Positions 7,734-15,461 of a stretch of DNA of 20,196 bases are shown here, piece after piece. The notes beneath the pieces are model-generated. The model searched no databases and was not told where the DNA came from. It saw only the letters and a program-made list of their open reading frames with translations. Where the stretch lies: contig JAUQYA010000032.1 in assembly GCA_030837785.1 (NCBI GenBank), forward strand, positions 1 through 20,196, in the 5' to 3' direction. The position numbers were made by a program, and so were the translations under genes. How positions within the stretch are numbered: position 1 is the first letter of the stretch; each line of letters opens with the position of its first letter. Source of the DNA: Albidovulum sp. GTDB lineage: Bacteria > Pseudomonadota > Alphaproteobacteria > Rhodobacterales > Rhodobacteraceae.

Positions 7734-9241
7734 TGGGTTGCCTTCCATTCTTCGCGCAGCGCGCGGCGGTTGACCTTGCCGTTTGGGGTGAGTGGGATCG
7801 CCCCGCGGCGCAGGTAGAGGCGGGGCTGCTTGTAACGGGCAAGCCGGGCCTCGGCATGGGCGGCGAGAGCGGCCTCGGCCGCCTCGCCCACGTAGAAGAG
7901 CGCGATGACGGTGGTGTCGGCCTTGACCGGCAATTCCACCGCCGCGCTTGCCGTCACGCCCGGGCAGGCGGCCATCGCCGCCTCGATCTCGGCCGGCGAG
8001 ACGCGAAAGCCGCCGGCGTTCAGCATGTCGTCGGCGCGCCCGAGGCTGGTGATCGCGCCGTCCTCCGCCATCACCACCATGTCGCCAGTCTGGAACCAAT
8101 CGCCGGCCACGGGCCGGATCGTTTCGCCTTCGCAAGTGCCAAGGAACAGGCCGGGGTCGCTGCGATGCACCGCAAGGATGCCGGCTTCTCCCCGTGGCAC
8201 CGGTGCGCCATCGGGACCAAGGACCGCCACGCACCGGCCCGGCTGCGGATAGCCGGTGGCGCCGTCAGGAGCGGGCCGGGCCGGCGAGGAGGAGAGGAAG
8301 GTCGAGCACTCCGACAGGCCCATCGCCTCGTGGATGTCGGTTCCCGTCGCCTCGCGCCAGCGCTGGCGGATCGCCGGCGGCAGCTTTTCCCCGGCCGAAA
8401 GCCCATGCCGGAGTCGGGGCAGGGAGAGCGTCGACGAGTGCTCGAGGATATGGCGGTAAACGCCGGGAACGGCAGCGAAAATCGTGGCGTCGAAGCGGCG
8501 CGCCAGAAGCGGGAGCTGATCGGCCGCGACGCCGTCGGCGGCGACGATCGCGGTTGCCCCGGCGGCCCAGGGGTCGAAGAGCCCCGCGCCCAGCGTATAG
8601 GTCCAGTTGAGCGCGCCCGCGTGCATCAGCCGGTCCTCCGGCCCGATGCCGAGCCAGCCGTCGCGCATCATCCGCCGCGCCCAGACCGCGCGGTGGGCGT
8701 GCGCCACGGCGCGCGGGCTGCCCGAGGTGCCCGAGGTGAAGACGATGTAGCCGAGCCGGTCGGGATCGCCCATCGCCCAGTCCGCTTCGGCCAGCCCCTC
8801 GAAGCCACGCAGATCGCTCTCCGCCAGCACCGGGCAATGATCGGTGTCGGGCAGTGCCACGCCCGGACCCGCGACGACGAGCGCGGGGCGGATCACCCCG
8901 CAGAGCTTCGTCACCTCGCCGGCGGTCAGCCCCGCGGCGGTCGGCACCGGCACGAAGCCGCCGGTCACCGCGCCGAGAAAGGCGAGCGGGAAGCCGGTGC
9001 CGTTGCCGAGGCGCAGAAGGACGCGGTCGCCGGGTTCGAGGCCGCGCGCCCTTAGCCCCGTCGCCACGCCGCGGACCGCAGCCGAAAGGCGCCCGTAGCT
9101 CCAGCGTTCCGCGCCGGAGGGCCGCACGACCTGAAGCGCGATGTGATCGGGCCGTGCCTCGGCCGCCGCAAGCACATGGCGGGCAAGGTTGAAGGGCGCG
9201 GGGCAGCGCCCGGCGGGCGCGGGATCGGTCACGGACAACAT
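7730..9241 (-). CDS. Acyl-CoA ligase (AMP-forming), benzoate-CoA ligase-like
   Basis: This 503-residue ANL-superfamily enzyme would activate a carboxylic acid as acyl-AMP and transfer it to CoA. Visible motifs: phosphate loop TSGTSGSPR (169-177), ALNWTYTLG region (substrate side), MGLSE (adenine/Mg motif), GDWFQTGD, LGRADDMLNAGGFRVSP hinge, and catalytic lysine K489 in LTPNGKVNR. The phosphate loop has Arg where most relatives have Lys. Overall layout resembles aryl/benzoate-CoA ligases more than acetyl-CoA synthetases, but the acid cannot be named. It lacks a thiolation domain, so it is a stand-alone ligase. It is the first gene of a leftward overlapping run and faces an XRE-cupin regulator across 85 bases. 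No clear ribosome site precedes ATG 9241; the next codon TTG is an alternative. Confidence 0.9.
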   Translation of the reverse strand: MLSVTDPAPAGRCPAPFNLARHVLAAAEARPDHIALQVVRPSGAERWSYGRLSAAVRGVATGLRARGLEPGDRVLLRLGNGTGFPLAFLGAVTGGFVPVPTAAGLTAGEVTKLCGVIRPALVVAGPGVALPDTDHCPVLAESDLRGFEGLAEADWAMGDPDRLGYIVFTSGTSGSPRAVAHAHRAVWARRMMRDGWLGIGPEDRLMHAGALNWTYTLGAGLFDPWAAGATAIVAADGVAADQLPLLARRFDATIFAAVPGVYRHILEHSSTLSLPRLRHGLSAGEKLPPAIRQRWREATGTDIHEAMGLSECSTFLSSSPARPAPDGATGYPQPGRCVAVLGPDGAPVPRGEAGILAVHRSDPGLFLGTCEGETIRPVAGDWFQTGDMVVMAEDGAITSLGRADDMLNAGGFRVSPAEIEAAMAACPGVTASAAVELPVKADTTVIALFYVGEAAEAALAAHAEARLARYKQPRLYLRRGAIPLTPNGKVNRRALREEWKATQ

Positions 9242-9270
9242 GGGTTCTGGCTACGCCTCCCACCCCGCCG

Positions 9271-9298
9271 TTGCAAGGCGACCCGGAATGGCGTTAAT
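9271..9298 (+). promoter_or_regulatory. Weak candidate promoter for the XRE-cupin regulator
   Basis: In the 85-base gap between the divergent ligase and regulator, TTGCAA (9271-9276) and GTTAAT (9293-9298) are 16 bases apart, each a 4/6 match to the -35 and -10 consensus. AGGA (9315-9318) then precedes the ATG at 9327 with 8-base spacing. I see no clear palindromic operator in this gap. This is weak evidence. Confidence 0.25.
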
Positions 9299-9326
9299 GC
9301 ACCGGAGCCTTTGCAGGACCGAACAG

Positions 9327-9953
9327 ATGAGTGACATTGATCCCATCGGCATGATCCGCATCGCACGCGCGAACGGCGGCGCCGAGGAGCCGGGCGAACC
9401 GCTGGACCTCGGGCGCCGGGTGCGCGAGCTGAGGAAGGCGCGCGGCTGGACGCTGGAGCAGGCGGCGCGGGAGGCGAAGCTCGCGCGCTCGACGCTCTCC
9501 AAGATCGAGAACGGCCAGATGTCGCCCACCTACGAGGCGCTGAAGAAGCTGGCCGAGGGGCTTTCGATCTCTGTCCCGCAGCTCTTCACGCCGCCCTCGC
9601 GCCCCCAGGTGTCGGCCCGGATGGCGGTGACCACGGCCAACGAGGGACAGGCGCAGGCAACGGTGACCTATGAGCACCGGCTTCTGGCGGGCAACCTGAA
9701 GGGCAAGCAGATGCTGCCCTACACCGCCCGCATCCGTGCCCGCCGGCTCGAGGAATTCGGCGGCTGGGTGCGCCACGACGGCGAGGAGTTCCTTTATGTG
9801 CTCACCGGCGTCGTCAGGCTTTTTACCGAGTTCTACGAGCCGGTGGAGCTGCGCCGCGGCGACAGCGCCTATTACGACGCGACGATGGGGCACAACGTGA
9901 TTTCCCTGAGCCCCGAGGATGCGACGATCCTCTGGGTCACCAGTCTGACGTGA
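9327..9953 (+). CDS. XRE-family regulator with C-terminal cupin domain
   Basis: The product is 208 residues. A Cro/C1-type helix-turn-helix covers about 29-84 (LGRRVRELRKARGWTLEQAA, then ARSTLSKIENGQMSPTYE). A cupin_2 sensor domain follows at about 130-205, with likely metal- or ligand-facing residues H150, E153/E154 and H189 in GGWVRHDGEEFLYVLTG and MGHNVIS. Proteins of this design sense small metabolites and often control adjacent catabolic or transport genes. It is divergent from the ligase/oxidoreductase/exporter run, so that run is its most likely target (inferred). ATG 9327 has AGGA at good spacing and starts the ordered protein; the open frame upstream to 9189 runs back into the ligase gene. 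It lies 10 bases ahead of the phosphoglucomutase gene, so the two may share a transcript. Confidence 0.93.
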   Translation: MSDIDPIGMIRIARANGGAEEPGEPLDLGRRVRELRKARGWTLEQAAREAKLARSTLSKIENGQMSPTYEALKKLAEGLSISVPQLFTPPSRPQVSARMAVTTANEGQAQATVTYEHRLLAGNLKGKQMLPYTARIRARRLEEFGGWVRHDGEEFLYVLTGVVRLFTEFYEPVELRRGDSAYYDATMGHNVISLSPEDATILWVTSLT

Positions 9954-9963
9954 GGAGCGAGTG

Positions 9964-11586
9964 ATGCGGGTGAGGACACGGCCGATCGAGGGGCAGAAGC
10001 CGGGGACGTCGGGCCTGAGGAAGAAGACGAAGGTCTTCATGTCAGAGAGTTATCTGGAAAACTTCGTGCAGTCGGTGTTCGATGCGACGGGCGGGGCCGA
10101 GGGCAGGACCTATGTCCTTGGCGGCGACGGGCGCTGCTTCAACGACCGGGCGGTGCAGGTGATCCTGAAGATGGCGGCGGCGAACGGAGCGCGTGCCGTG
10201 ATCGTCGGGCAGGGCGGGCTTCTGTCCACGCCCGCCGCGTCGCACCTGATCCGGCTGAACCGGGCTGACGGCGGCATCATCCTGTCGGCCTCGCACAACC
10301 CCGGCGGGCTGGAGGGGGATTTCGGCATCAAGTTCAACACCGCCAGCGGCGGCCCCGCGTCCGAGGCGCTGACCGAGGCGATCTTCGCCCGCACGAAAAC
10401 AATCGAGGCCTATCTGATTGCCGACGAGCCGGATGTCGAGATTGACAGGATCGGCCGGCAACAGATCGGTGGCATGGAGATTTCCGTCGTCGACCCGGTC
10501 GCGGACTATGCCGTGCTGATGGAGGGCCTGTTCGATTTCCCGAAGATCCGCGCGATGTTCGCGGGCGGCTTCCGGATGCGGTTCGACGCGATGTGCGCGG
10601 TGACCGGGCCCTATGCGCGGGAAATCCTTGAAAACCGCCTCGGCGCGGCGCCCGGCACGGTGGTGAACGGAACGCCGCTGCCGGATTTCGGCGGCATGCA
10701 CCCCGACCCGAACCCGACCTGGGCGCATGACCTGATGGACCGCATGTTCGCCGATGACGCCCCCGATTTCGGCGCCGCCTCGGACGGTGACGGCGACCGC
10801 AACATGGTGGTGGGCAGCGGCATCTATGTCGCGCCCTCCGACAGTCTCGCGGTGCTTGTGGCAAATGCCCACCTCGCGCCGGGCTACCGGGCGGGGCTGA
10901 AGGGCGTGGCGCGGTCGATGCCGACCTCCGCCGCGGCCGACCGGGTGGCGGCGGCGCTGGGGATCGCCGCCCACGAGACGCCCACCGGCTGGAAGTTCTT
11001 CGGCAACCTCCTCGACGCCGGGCGCGTCACGCTTTGCGGCGAGGAAAGCTTTGGCGCTGGGTCCGACCACGTGCGCGAGAAGGACGGGCTCTGGGCCGTG
11101 CTCTTGTGGTTGAACATCCTCGCCGAACGCCGCGAGAGCGTTAAGGAAATCATGGAATCGCACTGGCGGCGGTTTGGCCGCAACTACTATTCCCGGCACG
11201 ACTACGAGGCGCTGCCGGCAGAGGTGGCGGCTGGCGTGATGGACGGCTTGCGCGCCCGGCTGGCCGGCCTGCCCGGATGCGTCGTCGAAGGGATGACGAT
11301 CGCCTCGGCCGACGATTTCGCCTATGCCGATCCGGTGGACGGGTCGGTGTCGCGCGGGCAGGGGCTGCGCGTCGTCTTCGCCGACGGTTCGCGCCTGGTG
11401 CTCAGGCTTTCGGGGACGGGGACCGAAGGGGCGACGATCCGGCTTTACCTCGAACGCTATGTCGCGGGGCCCGGCGGGCTTGACGCCGAGGTGCAGGAGG
11501 CGCTCGCGCCCGTCATCCGCGCGGCCGAGACGCTCGCGGGCATCCGCACGCAAACCGGCCGCGCCGGGCCCGATGTCGTCACCTGA
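9964..11586 (+). CDS. pgm: Phosphoglucomutase (alpha-D-glucose phosphate-specific)
   Basis: The enzyme interconverts glucose-1-P and glucose-6-P, linking glycolysis to glycogen and UDP-glucose for the envelope. The 540-residue length and N-terminal GTSGLRKK match the long PGM type shared by bacteria such as Agrobacterium and by eukaryotes, rather than the shorter phosphomannomutases. Motifs: phosphoserine loop SASHNPGG with the serine at 110; metal loop DGDGDR (274-279); sugar-binding GEESFG (359-364); phosphate-binding RLSGTGTE near the C-terminus. ATG 9964 is chosen over the adjoining GTG 9961 because GAGGAG (9952-9957) is six bases away. The gene follows the XRE-cupin regulator by 10 bases, and its last 8 bases overlap the 3' end of the convergent ABC ATPase gene (11579-11586). 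Confidence 0.96.
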   Translation: MRVRTRPIEGQKPGTSGLRKKTKVFMSESYLENFVQSVFDATGGAEGRTYVLGGDGRCFNDRAVQVILKMAAANGARAVIVGQGGLLSTPAASHLIRLNRADGGIILSASHNPGGLEGDFGIKFNTASGGPASEALTEAIFARTKTIEAYLIADEPDVEIDRIGRQQIGGMEISVVDPVADYAVLMEGLFDFPKIRAMFAGGFRMRFDAMCAVTGPYAREILENRLGAAPGTVVNGTPLPDFGGMHPDPNPTWAHDLMDRMFADDAPDFGAASDGDGDRNMVVGSGIYVAPSDSLAVLVANAHLAPGYRAGLKGVARSMPTSAAADRVAAALGIAAHETPTGWKFFGNLLDAGRVTLCGEESFGAGSDHVREKDGLWAVLLWLNILAERRESVKEIMESHWRRFGRNYYSRHDYEALPAEVAAGVMDGLRARLAGLPGCVVEGMTIASADDFAYADPVDGSVSRGQGLRVVFADGSRLVLRLSGTGTEGATIRLYLERYVAGPGGLDAEVQEALAPVIRAAETLAGIRTQTGRAGPDVVT

Positions 11587-12574
11587 GCCGGCGCCCCTCG
11601 GCATCGAACCGAAGCACATGGGCGGGGTCGAAGGCCAGCGCCACCGCCTCGCCCACCGACTGCGGGTGCTGGCCGAAAAGGCGGACCGTCACGATTTCCC
11701 CGGAATCGAGGGCAACGAGAAGGTTGGTGTCGCTGCCAAGCCGCTCGACATGGCTGATGGTCCCGGCAAGCGGCCCGCCGGCGGCAAAGCCGAGATGTTC
11801 CGGCCGGATCCCCGCCGTCACGCCCGCGACGCCGATCCGCGCCGCGGACAGGAAGTTCATCGAGGGCGCGCCGAGAAACCCGGCGACGAACAGGTTGTCG
11901 GGGTCGTTGTAAAGCGTCATCGGCGCGCCCGCCTGCTCGATCCGCCCGTCGCGCATCACGACGATGCGGTCGGCGAGCGTCATCGCCTCGGTCTGGTCGT
12001 GGGTGACATAGATCATCGCCCGCCCGAGTTCGCGGTGAAGGCGCGCGATTTCCACCCGCATCGCCATCCTGAGTGCTGCATCGAGGTTCGAGAGCGGCTC
12101 GTCGAAGAGGAAGAGGTCGGGCTTGCGCACGATCGCCCGCCCGATCGCCACGCGCTGCCTCTGTCCGCCCGAAAGCTCGGCCGGCCGGCGCTTGAGATAG
12201 GGATCGAGCGACAGCATCCGCGCCGCCGTCGCGATCCGCTCGGCGATGACCGCGCGCGGCTCGCCGGCCTGCTTCAGCCCCAGCGCCATGTTCCCCTCGA
12301 CGTCGAGATGGGGGTAGAGCGCGTAGGACTGGAAGACCATCGCGATGCCGCGCCTGGCGGGTGGGGTGCGGGTCACGTCGCGCCCGCCAATGCGGACGGT
12401 GCCGGCACTGGCATCCTCGAGCCCCGCGATGACGCGCAGGAGCGTGGACTTGCCGCAGCCGGAGGGCCCGACGAAGACGACGAACTCGCCCGGCTCGACC
12501 GCCAGATCGATGCCTTTCAGGACCTCAACTTCACCGAATGATTTTCTTGCGTTCTCAAGGGAGAGAGCGGTCAT
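11579..12574 (-). CDS. Sugar ABC transporter ATP-binding protein (MalK/UgpC type)
   Basis: This 331-residue ATPase would power the importer encoded upstream. Walker A GPSGCGKST is at 36-44, the Q-loop at Q82, signature LSGGQRQR at 134-141, Walker B LFLFDEP at 154-160, D-loop SNLD, and switch His192 in VTHDQTE. The C-terminal part (about 235-331, with GIRPEHLGF) is the OB/TOBE regulatory domain typical of carbohydrate importers with single MalK-like subunits. It is somewhat shorter than the usual 350-370. It is the last gene of the leftward amino-sugar run, two bases after the oxidoreductase gene, with only a weak ribosome site, so coupled translation is likely. Its 3' end overlaps pgm by 8 bases on the opposite strand. 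Confidence 0.95.
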   Translation of the reverse strand: MTALSLENARKSFGEVEVLKGIDLAVEPGEFVVFVGPSGCGKSTLLRVIAGLEDASAGTVRIGGRDVTRTPPARRGIAMVFQSYALYPHLDVEGNMALGLKQAGEPRAVIAERIATAARMLSLDPYLKRRPAELSGGQRQRVAIGRAIVRKPDLFLFDEPLSNLDAALRMAMRVEIARLHRELGRAMIYVTHDQTEAMTLADRIVVMRDGRIEQAGAPMTLYNDPDNLFVAGFLGAPSMNFLSAARIGVAGVTAGIRPEHLGFAAGGPLAGTISHVERLGSDTNLLVALDSGEIVTVRLFGQHPQSVGEAVALAFDPAHVLRFDAEGRRLR

Positions 12575-12576
12575 CT

Positions 12577-13602
12577 TCAGAGGTCCAGATCAATGGAGCG
12601 GCCGCTGCGGATGCTTTCGTCCGCTGCCAGGCAGACGGCGAGCGAGGCCACCGCATCCTCCATGTGCCGGGAAAGGTCGGTGTCCTCGGCGATCACGCCG
12701 AGAAGCCAGGCCTGCTCGGCGTCGCAGAGGGCCTGGTGGTCGGGTTCGGCGGCGAAGTCCAGATCCTGGTCCGGCCCCGCGGTGCGATGGATCCGCAGCG
12801 CGCCGACCCTGGTATGGCCCTCGACCGAATCCGACGCCGGGTGCATCCCCGACAGGATCGAGACGGCACCATTGGGCGAGATCACGTCCTTCACGAAATA
12901 GGCGACCTCCGACATCATCGGACCCCAGCCCGCCTCGTACCAGCCGACGGACCCGTCGTCGAAGACGACCTGGAACTGGCCGTAGTTGTACATGCCTTCG
13001 GCGATCTCGCGCGACAGCCTCAGGCCCATGCCGTGGACGCGGACGGGCCGCGCGTCGGTGATCTGGCACATCACGTCGACGTAGTGGACGCCGCAATCGA
13101 CGATCGGCGGCGTCGTCCGCATCAGCGCCTTGTGCACCTCCCAGGTGGCGCCCGTCGACTGCTGGTTGAGGTTCAGCCGGAAGACGTAGGGCGGCCCCAG
13201 CCGGCGCGCCTCGGCGATCAACCGCATCCACGAGGGGTGATGGCGCAGGATGTAGCCGACGACGAGCTTGCGGCCGGTCCGTCGCGCCGTCTCCACCACC
13301 CGCCTTGCATCCGCAACCGTGGTGGCCAGCGGCTTTTCCACGAAGACATGGGCACCGGCCTCCATCGCCGCACAGGCATAGTCGGCATGGCTGTCGGTAT
13401 AGGTCGCGATCACCGCGACGTCCGGCCGCGTGGTTTCAAGAGCGGCGTGGAAGTCCTTGAAAAGCGGATAGGACTGCAATTCGCGGGGCAGGGGGACCAC
13501 GGACCGGTTGACCAGCGCCACGATCTCGGCTCCGGGATGGCGGTGATGGGCAAGGGCATGCGATCGCCCCATGTTGCCGAGACCCGCGACCAGCACTCTC
13601 AT
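12577..13602 (-). CDS. Gfo/Idh/MocA-family NAD(P)-dependent oxidoreductase
   Basis: The 341-residue protein has an N-terminal Rossmann fold with GLGNMG (7-12), the family motif EKP (89-91), and a C-terminal alpha/beta domain carrying the catalytic-type pair D169 and H173 in VDCGVHYVD. Members oxidise or epimerise sugars and inositols, and some, such as GH109, use bound NAD to cleave N-acetylated amino-sugar glycosides. No signal peptide is seen, so it acts in the cytoplasm. It is embedded between permease and ATPase genes of the importer, overlapping the permease stop as ATGA (13599-13602), so it probably acts on the imported compound. AGGAG lies seven bases ahead of ATG 13602. Its exact reaction cannot be assigned from sequence; it is not needed in known MurNAc salvage. 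Confidence 0.92.
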   Translation of the reverse strand: MRVLVAGLGNMGRSHALAHHRHPGAEIVALVNRSVVPLPRELQSYPLFKDFHAALETTRPDVAVIATYTDSHADYACAAMEAGAHVFVEKPLATTVADARRVVETARRTGRKLVVGYILRHHPSWMRLIAEARRLGPPYVFRLNLNQQSTGATWEVHKALMRTTPPIVDCGVHYVDVMCQITDARPVRVHGMGLRLSREIAEGMYNYGQFQVVFDDGSVGWYEAGWGPMMSEVAYFVKDVISPNGAVSILSGMHPASDSVEGHTRVGALRIHRTAGPDQDLDFAAEPDHQALCDAEQAWLLGVIAEDTDLSRHMEDAVASLAVCLAADESIRSGRSIDLDL

Positions 13603-14438
13603 TTCACCGCTCCTGCCGTGATGCCGCGGATCAGATGCCGCGAGAAGAGGACGTAAAGCACAAGCGCCGGCAGGATCGCGAGCGAGAGCGCCGACAGCAC
13701 GGCGTTCCAGTCGGTCACGAACTGGCCGATGAAGACCTGGCTGCCGAGCGTCAGCGTCTTCGTCGCCTCGCCCGGCGCGAGGATCAGCGGGAACCAGAGG
13801 TCGTTCCAGATCGGGATCATGTTGAAGACCGCAACCGTCGCCATCGCCGGCCGCACCAGCGGCAGGACCAGGCGGAAGAAGATCGCGTATTCGCTCATCC
13901 CGTCGATGCGGCCGGCGTCCTTCAGGTCGTTCGAGACCTGGCGCATGAACTCGCTGAGGATGAAGACGGCCAGCGGCAGCCCCTGCGCGGTATAGACGAG
14001 GATCAGCGCCAGAAGCGTGTTCACGAGCCCCGCATGAACCATCAGGTCGAGGATCGCCACGGTGCCGATCCGGATCGGGATCATGATCCCGAGCGCGAGG
14101 TAGAGGCCCATCAGCGTGTTGCCGCGGAAACGGTATTCCGACAGCGCGAAAGCCGCCATCGCGCCGAAGAGAAGGATGAAGGCCAGCGAGGCCACGGTGA
14201 CGATCAGCGAGTTCTGGAAGTAGAGCAGGAAGTCGCCCTGCTGCATCACCGTCCGGTAGCCCACCATCGAAAAGCTCGCCTCCGACGGCAGCGCCAGCGG
14301 TTCGGCGAAGATCGCGCGCCGGGTCTTGAACGAGTTGACCAGGATCACGAAGACCGGGAAGAGCGCGATCGCGGTCCAGGCCAGGAGCGCCGCGTGGGCG
14401 GCGACGGTGTTCAGGCTGTTGCTGCGGGCGCGGCTCAT
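13599..14438 (-). CDS. Sugar ABC transporter permease, MalG type
   Basis: This is a 279-residue inner-membrane permease with six likely hydrophobic segments, beginning with a helix at about 13-35. The cytoplasmic EAA loop that docks on the ATPase is at about 174-197: it starts DAGRIDGMSEYAIF and ends in LVLPLVRP. A short C-terminus (RGITAGAVK) is typical of MalG-like CUT1 subunits. It pairs with the MalF-type permease gene upstream, which ends 7 bases before this ATG. GAGG five bases ahead of ATG 14438 supports the start. Its stop overlaps the oxidoreductase start by 4 bases. Confidence 0.94.
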   Translation of the reverse strand: MSRARSNSLNTVAAHAALLAWTAIALFPVFVILVNSFKTRRAIFAEPLALPSEASFSMVGYRTVMQQGDFLLYFQNSLIVTVASLAFILLFGAMAAFALSEYRFRGNTLMGLYLALGIMIPIRIGTVAILDLMVHAGLVNTLLALILVYTAQGLPLAVFILSEFMRQVSNDLKDAGRIDGMSEYAIFFRLVLPLVRPAMATVAVFNMIPIWNDLWFPLILAPGEATKTLTLGSQVFIGQFVTDWNAVLSALSLAILPALVLYVLFSRHLIRGITAGAVK

Positions 14439-14445
14439 CGGGGCC

Positions 14446-15357
14446 TCAGAACTGGTAGCGGCGCATGCGCGCCTGGATCAGGAAAAGATAGAGGCAGACG
14501 CCCGCCAGGATGATCGCGAACATCGCGGTGGCGATGGCGGCGCCCATGTGCGGATCGCCGAGCTGGAGCTGGAAGCCGAAGAAGGTCCGGTAGAGGAAGG
14601 TGCCGAGGATGTCGGTCGAGAAATCCGGCCCCGCCAGCGCCCCCTGCGCCGCATAGATCAGATCGAAGGCATTGAAATTGCCGACGAAGGTGAGAATCGA
14701 GATGATCCCGATCGAGGGCAGGATCAGGGGCAGCTTGATCTTCGCGAAGGCCGCCCAGCCGGTGATCCCCTCGATCTCGCCGGCCTCGAGAATCTCCTCG
14801 GGGATCGAGAGGAGTGCCGCGTAGATCAGCATCATCGGGATGCCCACGAACTGCCAGACCGAGATCAGCGCCAGCGTGGTGAGCGCATATTCCTCCTTCC
14901 CGAGCCAGGGCGCGAACAGCGATTTCAGCCCGACCGCGTCGAGCATCCCCGGCGCGATCCCCCAGATCGGCGACAGGATCAGCTTCCAGGCGAAGCCCAC
15001 GATCACGAAGGACAGGATCGTCGGCACGAAGATCGCCGAGCGGTAGAGGGCGGCGAAGCGCAGCCGCGGGTGGCTCAGGATCGCGGCCAGGCCGATGCCG
15101 ATCGGGTTCTGCACCGCCATGTGGATCAGAAAGAACCAGACGTTGTTGCCGAGCGCGTTCCAGAACGCCCCCGACCAGCGCGGATCGCCGAGGAGGGTGC
15201 GGAAGTTCGCCAGCCCCGCGAACACCCGGCCCGACTCGCCGGAGGTGTAAAGCGAAAGCCGCAGGGTATTGAAAAGCGGCCAGATCATCACCGCCGTGTA
15301 GACGAGGACAGCCGGCGCAAGGAAGACTGCGATGTGACGCCTCGGTCGGGATGCCAT
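14446..15357 (-). CDS. Sugar ABC transporter permease, MalF/UgpA type
   Basis: The 303-residue inner-membrane protein is the partner permease of the importer. A first helix lies at about 9-28, and several more follow. The EAA loop is at about 191-214, beginning EAGEIEGITGWAAF and ending KLPLILP. Long periplasmic segments around 40-70 and 130-160 are usual for this subunit of CUT1 importers. AAGGA about nine bases upstream supports ATG 15357. A 104-base gap with two strong hairpins separates it from the binding-protein gene, so its expression is probably lower than that of the binding protein. Confidence 0.94.
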   Translation of the reverse strand: MASRPRRHIAVFLAPAVLVYTAVMIWPLFNTLRLSLYTSGESGRVFAGLANFRTLLGDPRWSGAFWNALGNNVWFFLIHMAVQNPIGIGLAAILSHPRLRFAALYRSAIFVPTILSFVIVGFAWKLILSPIWGIAPGMLDAVGLKSLFAPWLGKEEYALTTLALISVWQFVGIPMMLIYAALLSIPEEILEAGEIEGITGWAAFAKIKLPLILPSIGIISILTFVGNFNAFDLIYAAQGALAGPDFSTDILGTFLYRTFFGFQLQLGDPHMGAAIATAMFAIILAGVCLYLFLIQARMRRYQF

Positions 15358-15400
15358 CGCCCGTCATCCTTCTTCGTTGCGGAAATACCCTCGGGGGGGT

Positions 15401-15423
15401 CCGGGGGGCGGAAAGCCCCCCGG
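15401..15423 (-). terminator. Intercistronic hairpin B between binding-protein and permease genes
   Basis: CCGGGGGGC (15401-15409) and GCCCCCCGG (15415-15423) form a perfect 9-pair stem around a 5-base loop. It is the second of two hairpins met by the leftward transcript after the binding-protein gene. No T tract follows, so partial termination or 3'-end protection is more likely than full termination. Confidence 0.55.
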
Positions 15424-15432
15424 CGGGTCGGG

Positions 15433-15453
15433 GCCCCGGAGGTGATCCGGGGC
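15433..15453 (-). terminator. Intercistronic hairpin A just after the binding-protein gene
   Basis: GCCCCGGA (15433-15440) and TCCGGGGC (15446-15453) form a perfect 8-pair stem with a 5-base loop, 8 bases past the binding-protein stop codon. With hairpin B it fits the known pattern in which stem-loops after a solute-binding-protein gene protect its mRNA and lower downstream permease expression. That role here is inferred from position. Confidence 0.55.
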
Positions 15454-15461
15454 GCAAGGCC

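Noticed and set aside
9327..9953. BzdR/BoxR-type benzoyl-CoA regulator
   Set aside because: Those carry a shikimate-kinase-like C-terminal domain. This protein has a cupin, so only the XRE half is shared.
15401..15423. Full operon terminator after the binding-protein gene
   Set aside because: There is no T tract, and the downstream permeases, which lack another visible promoter, depend on read-through.
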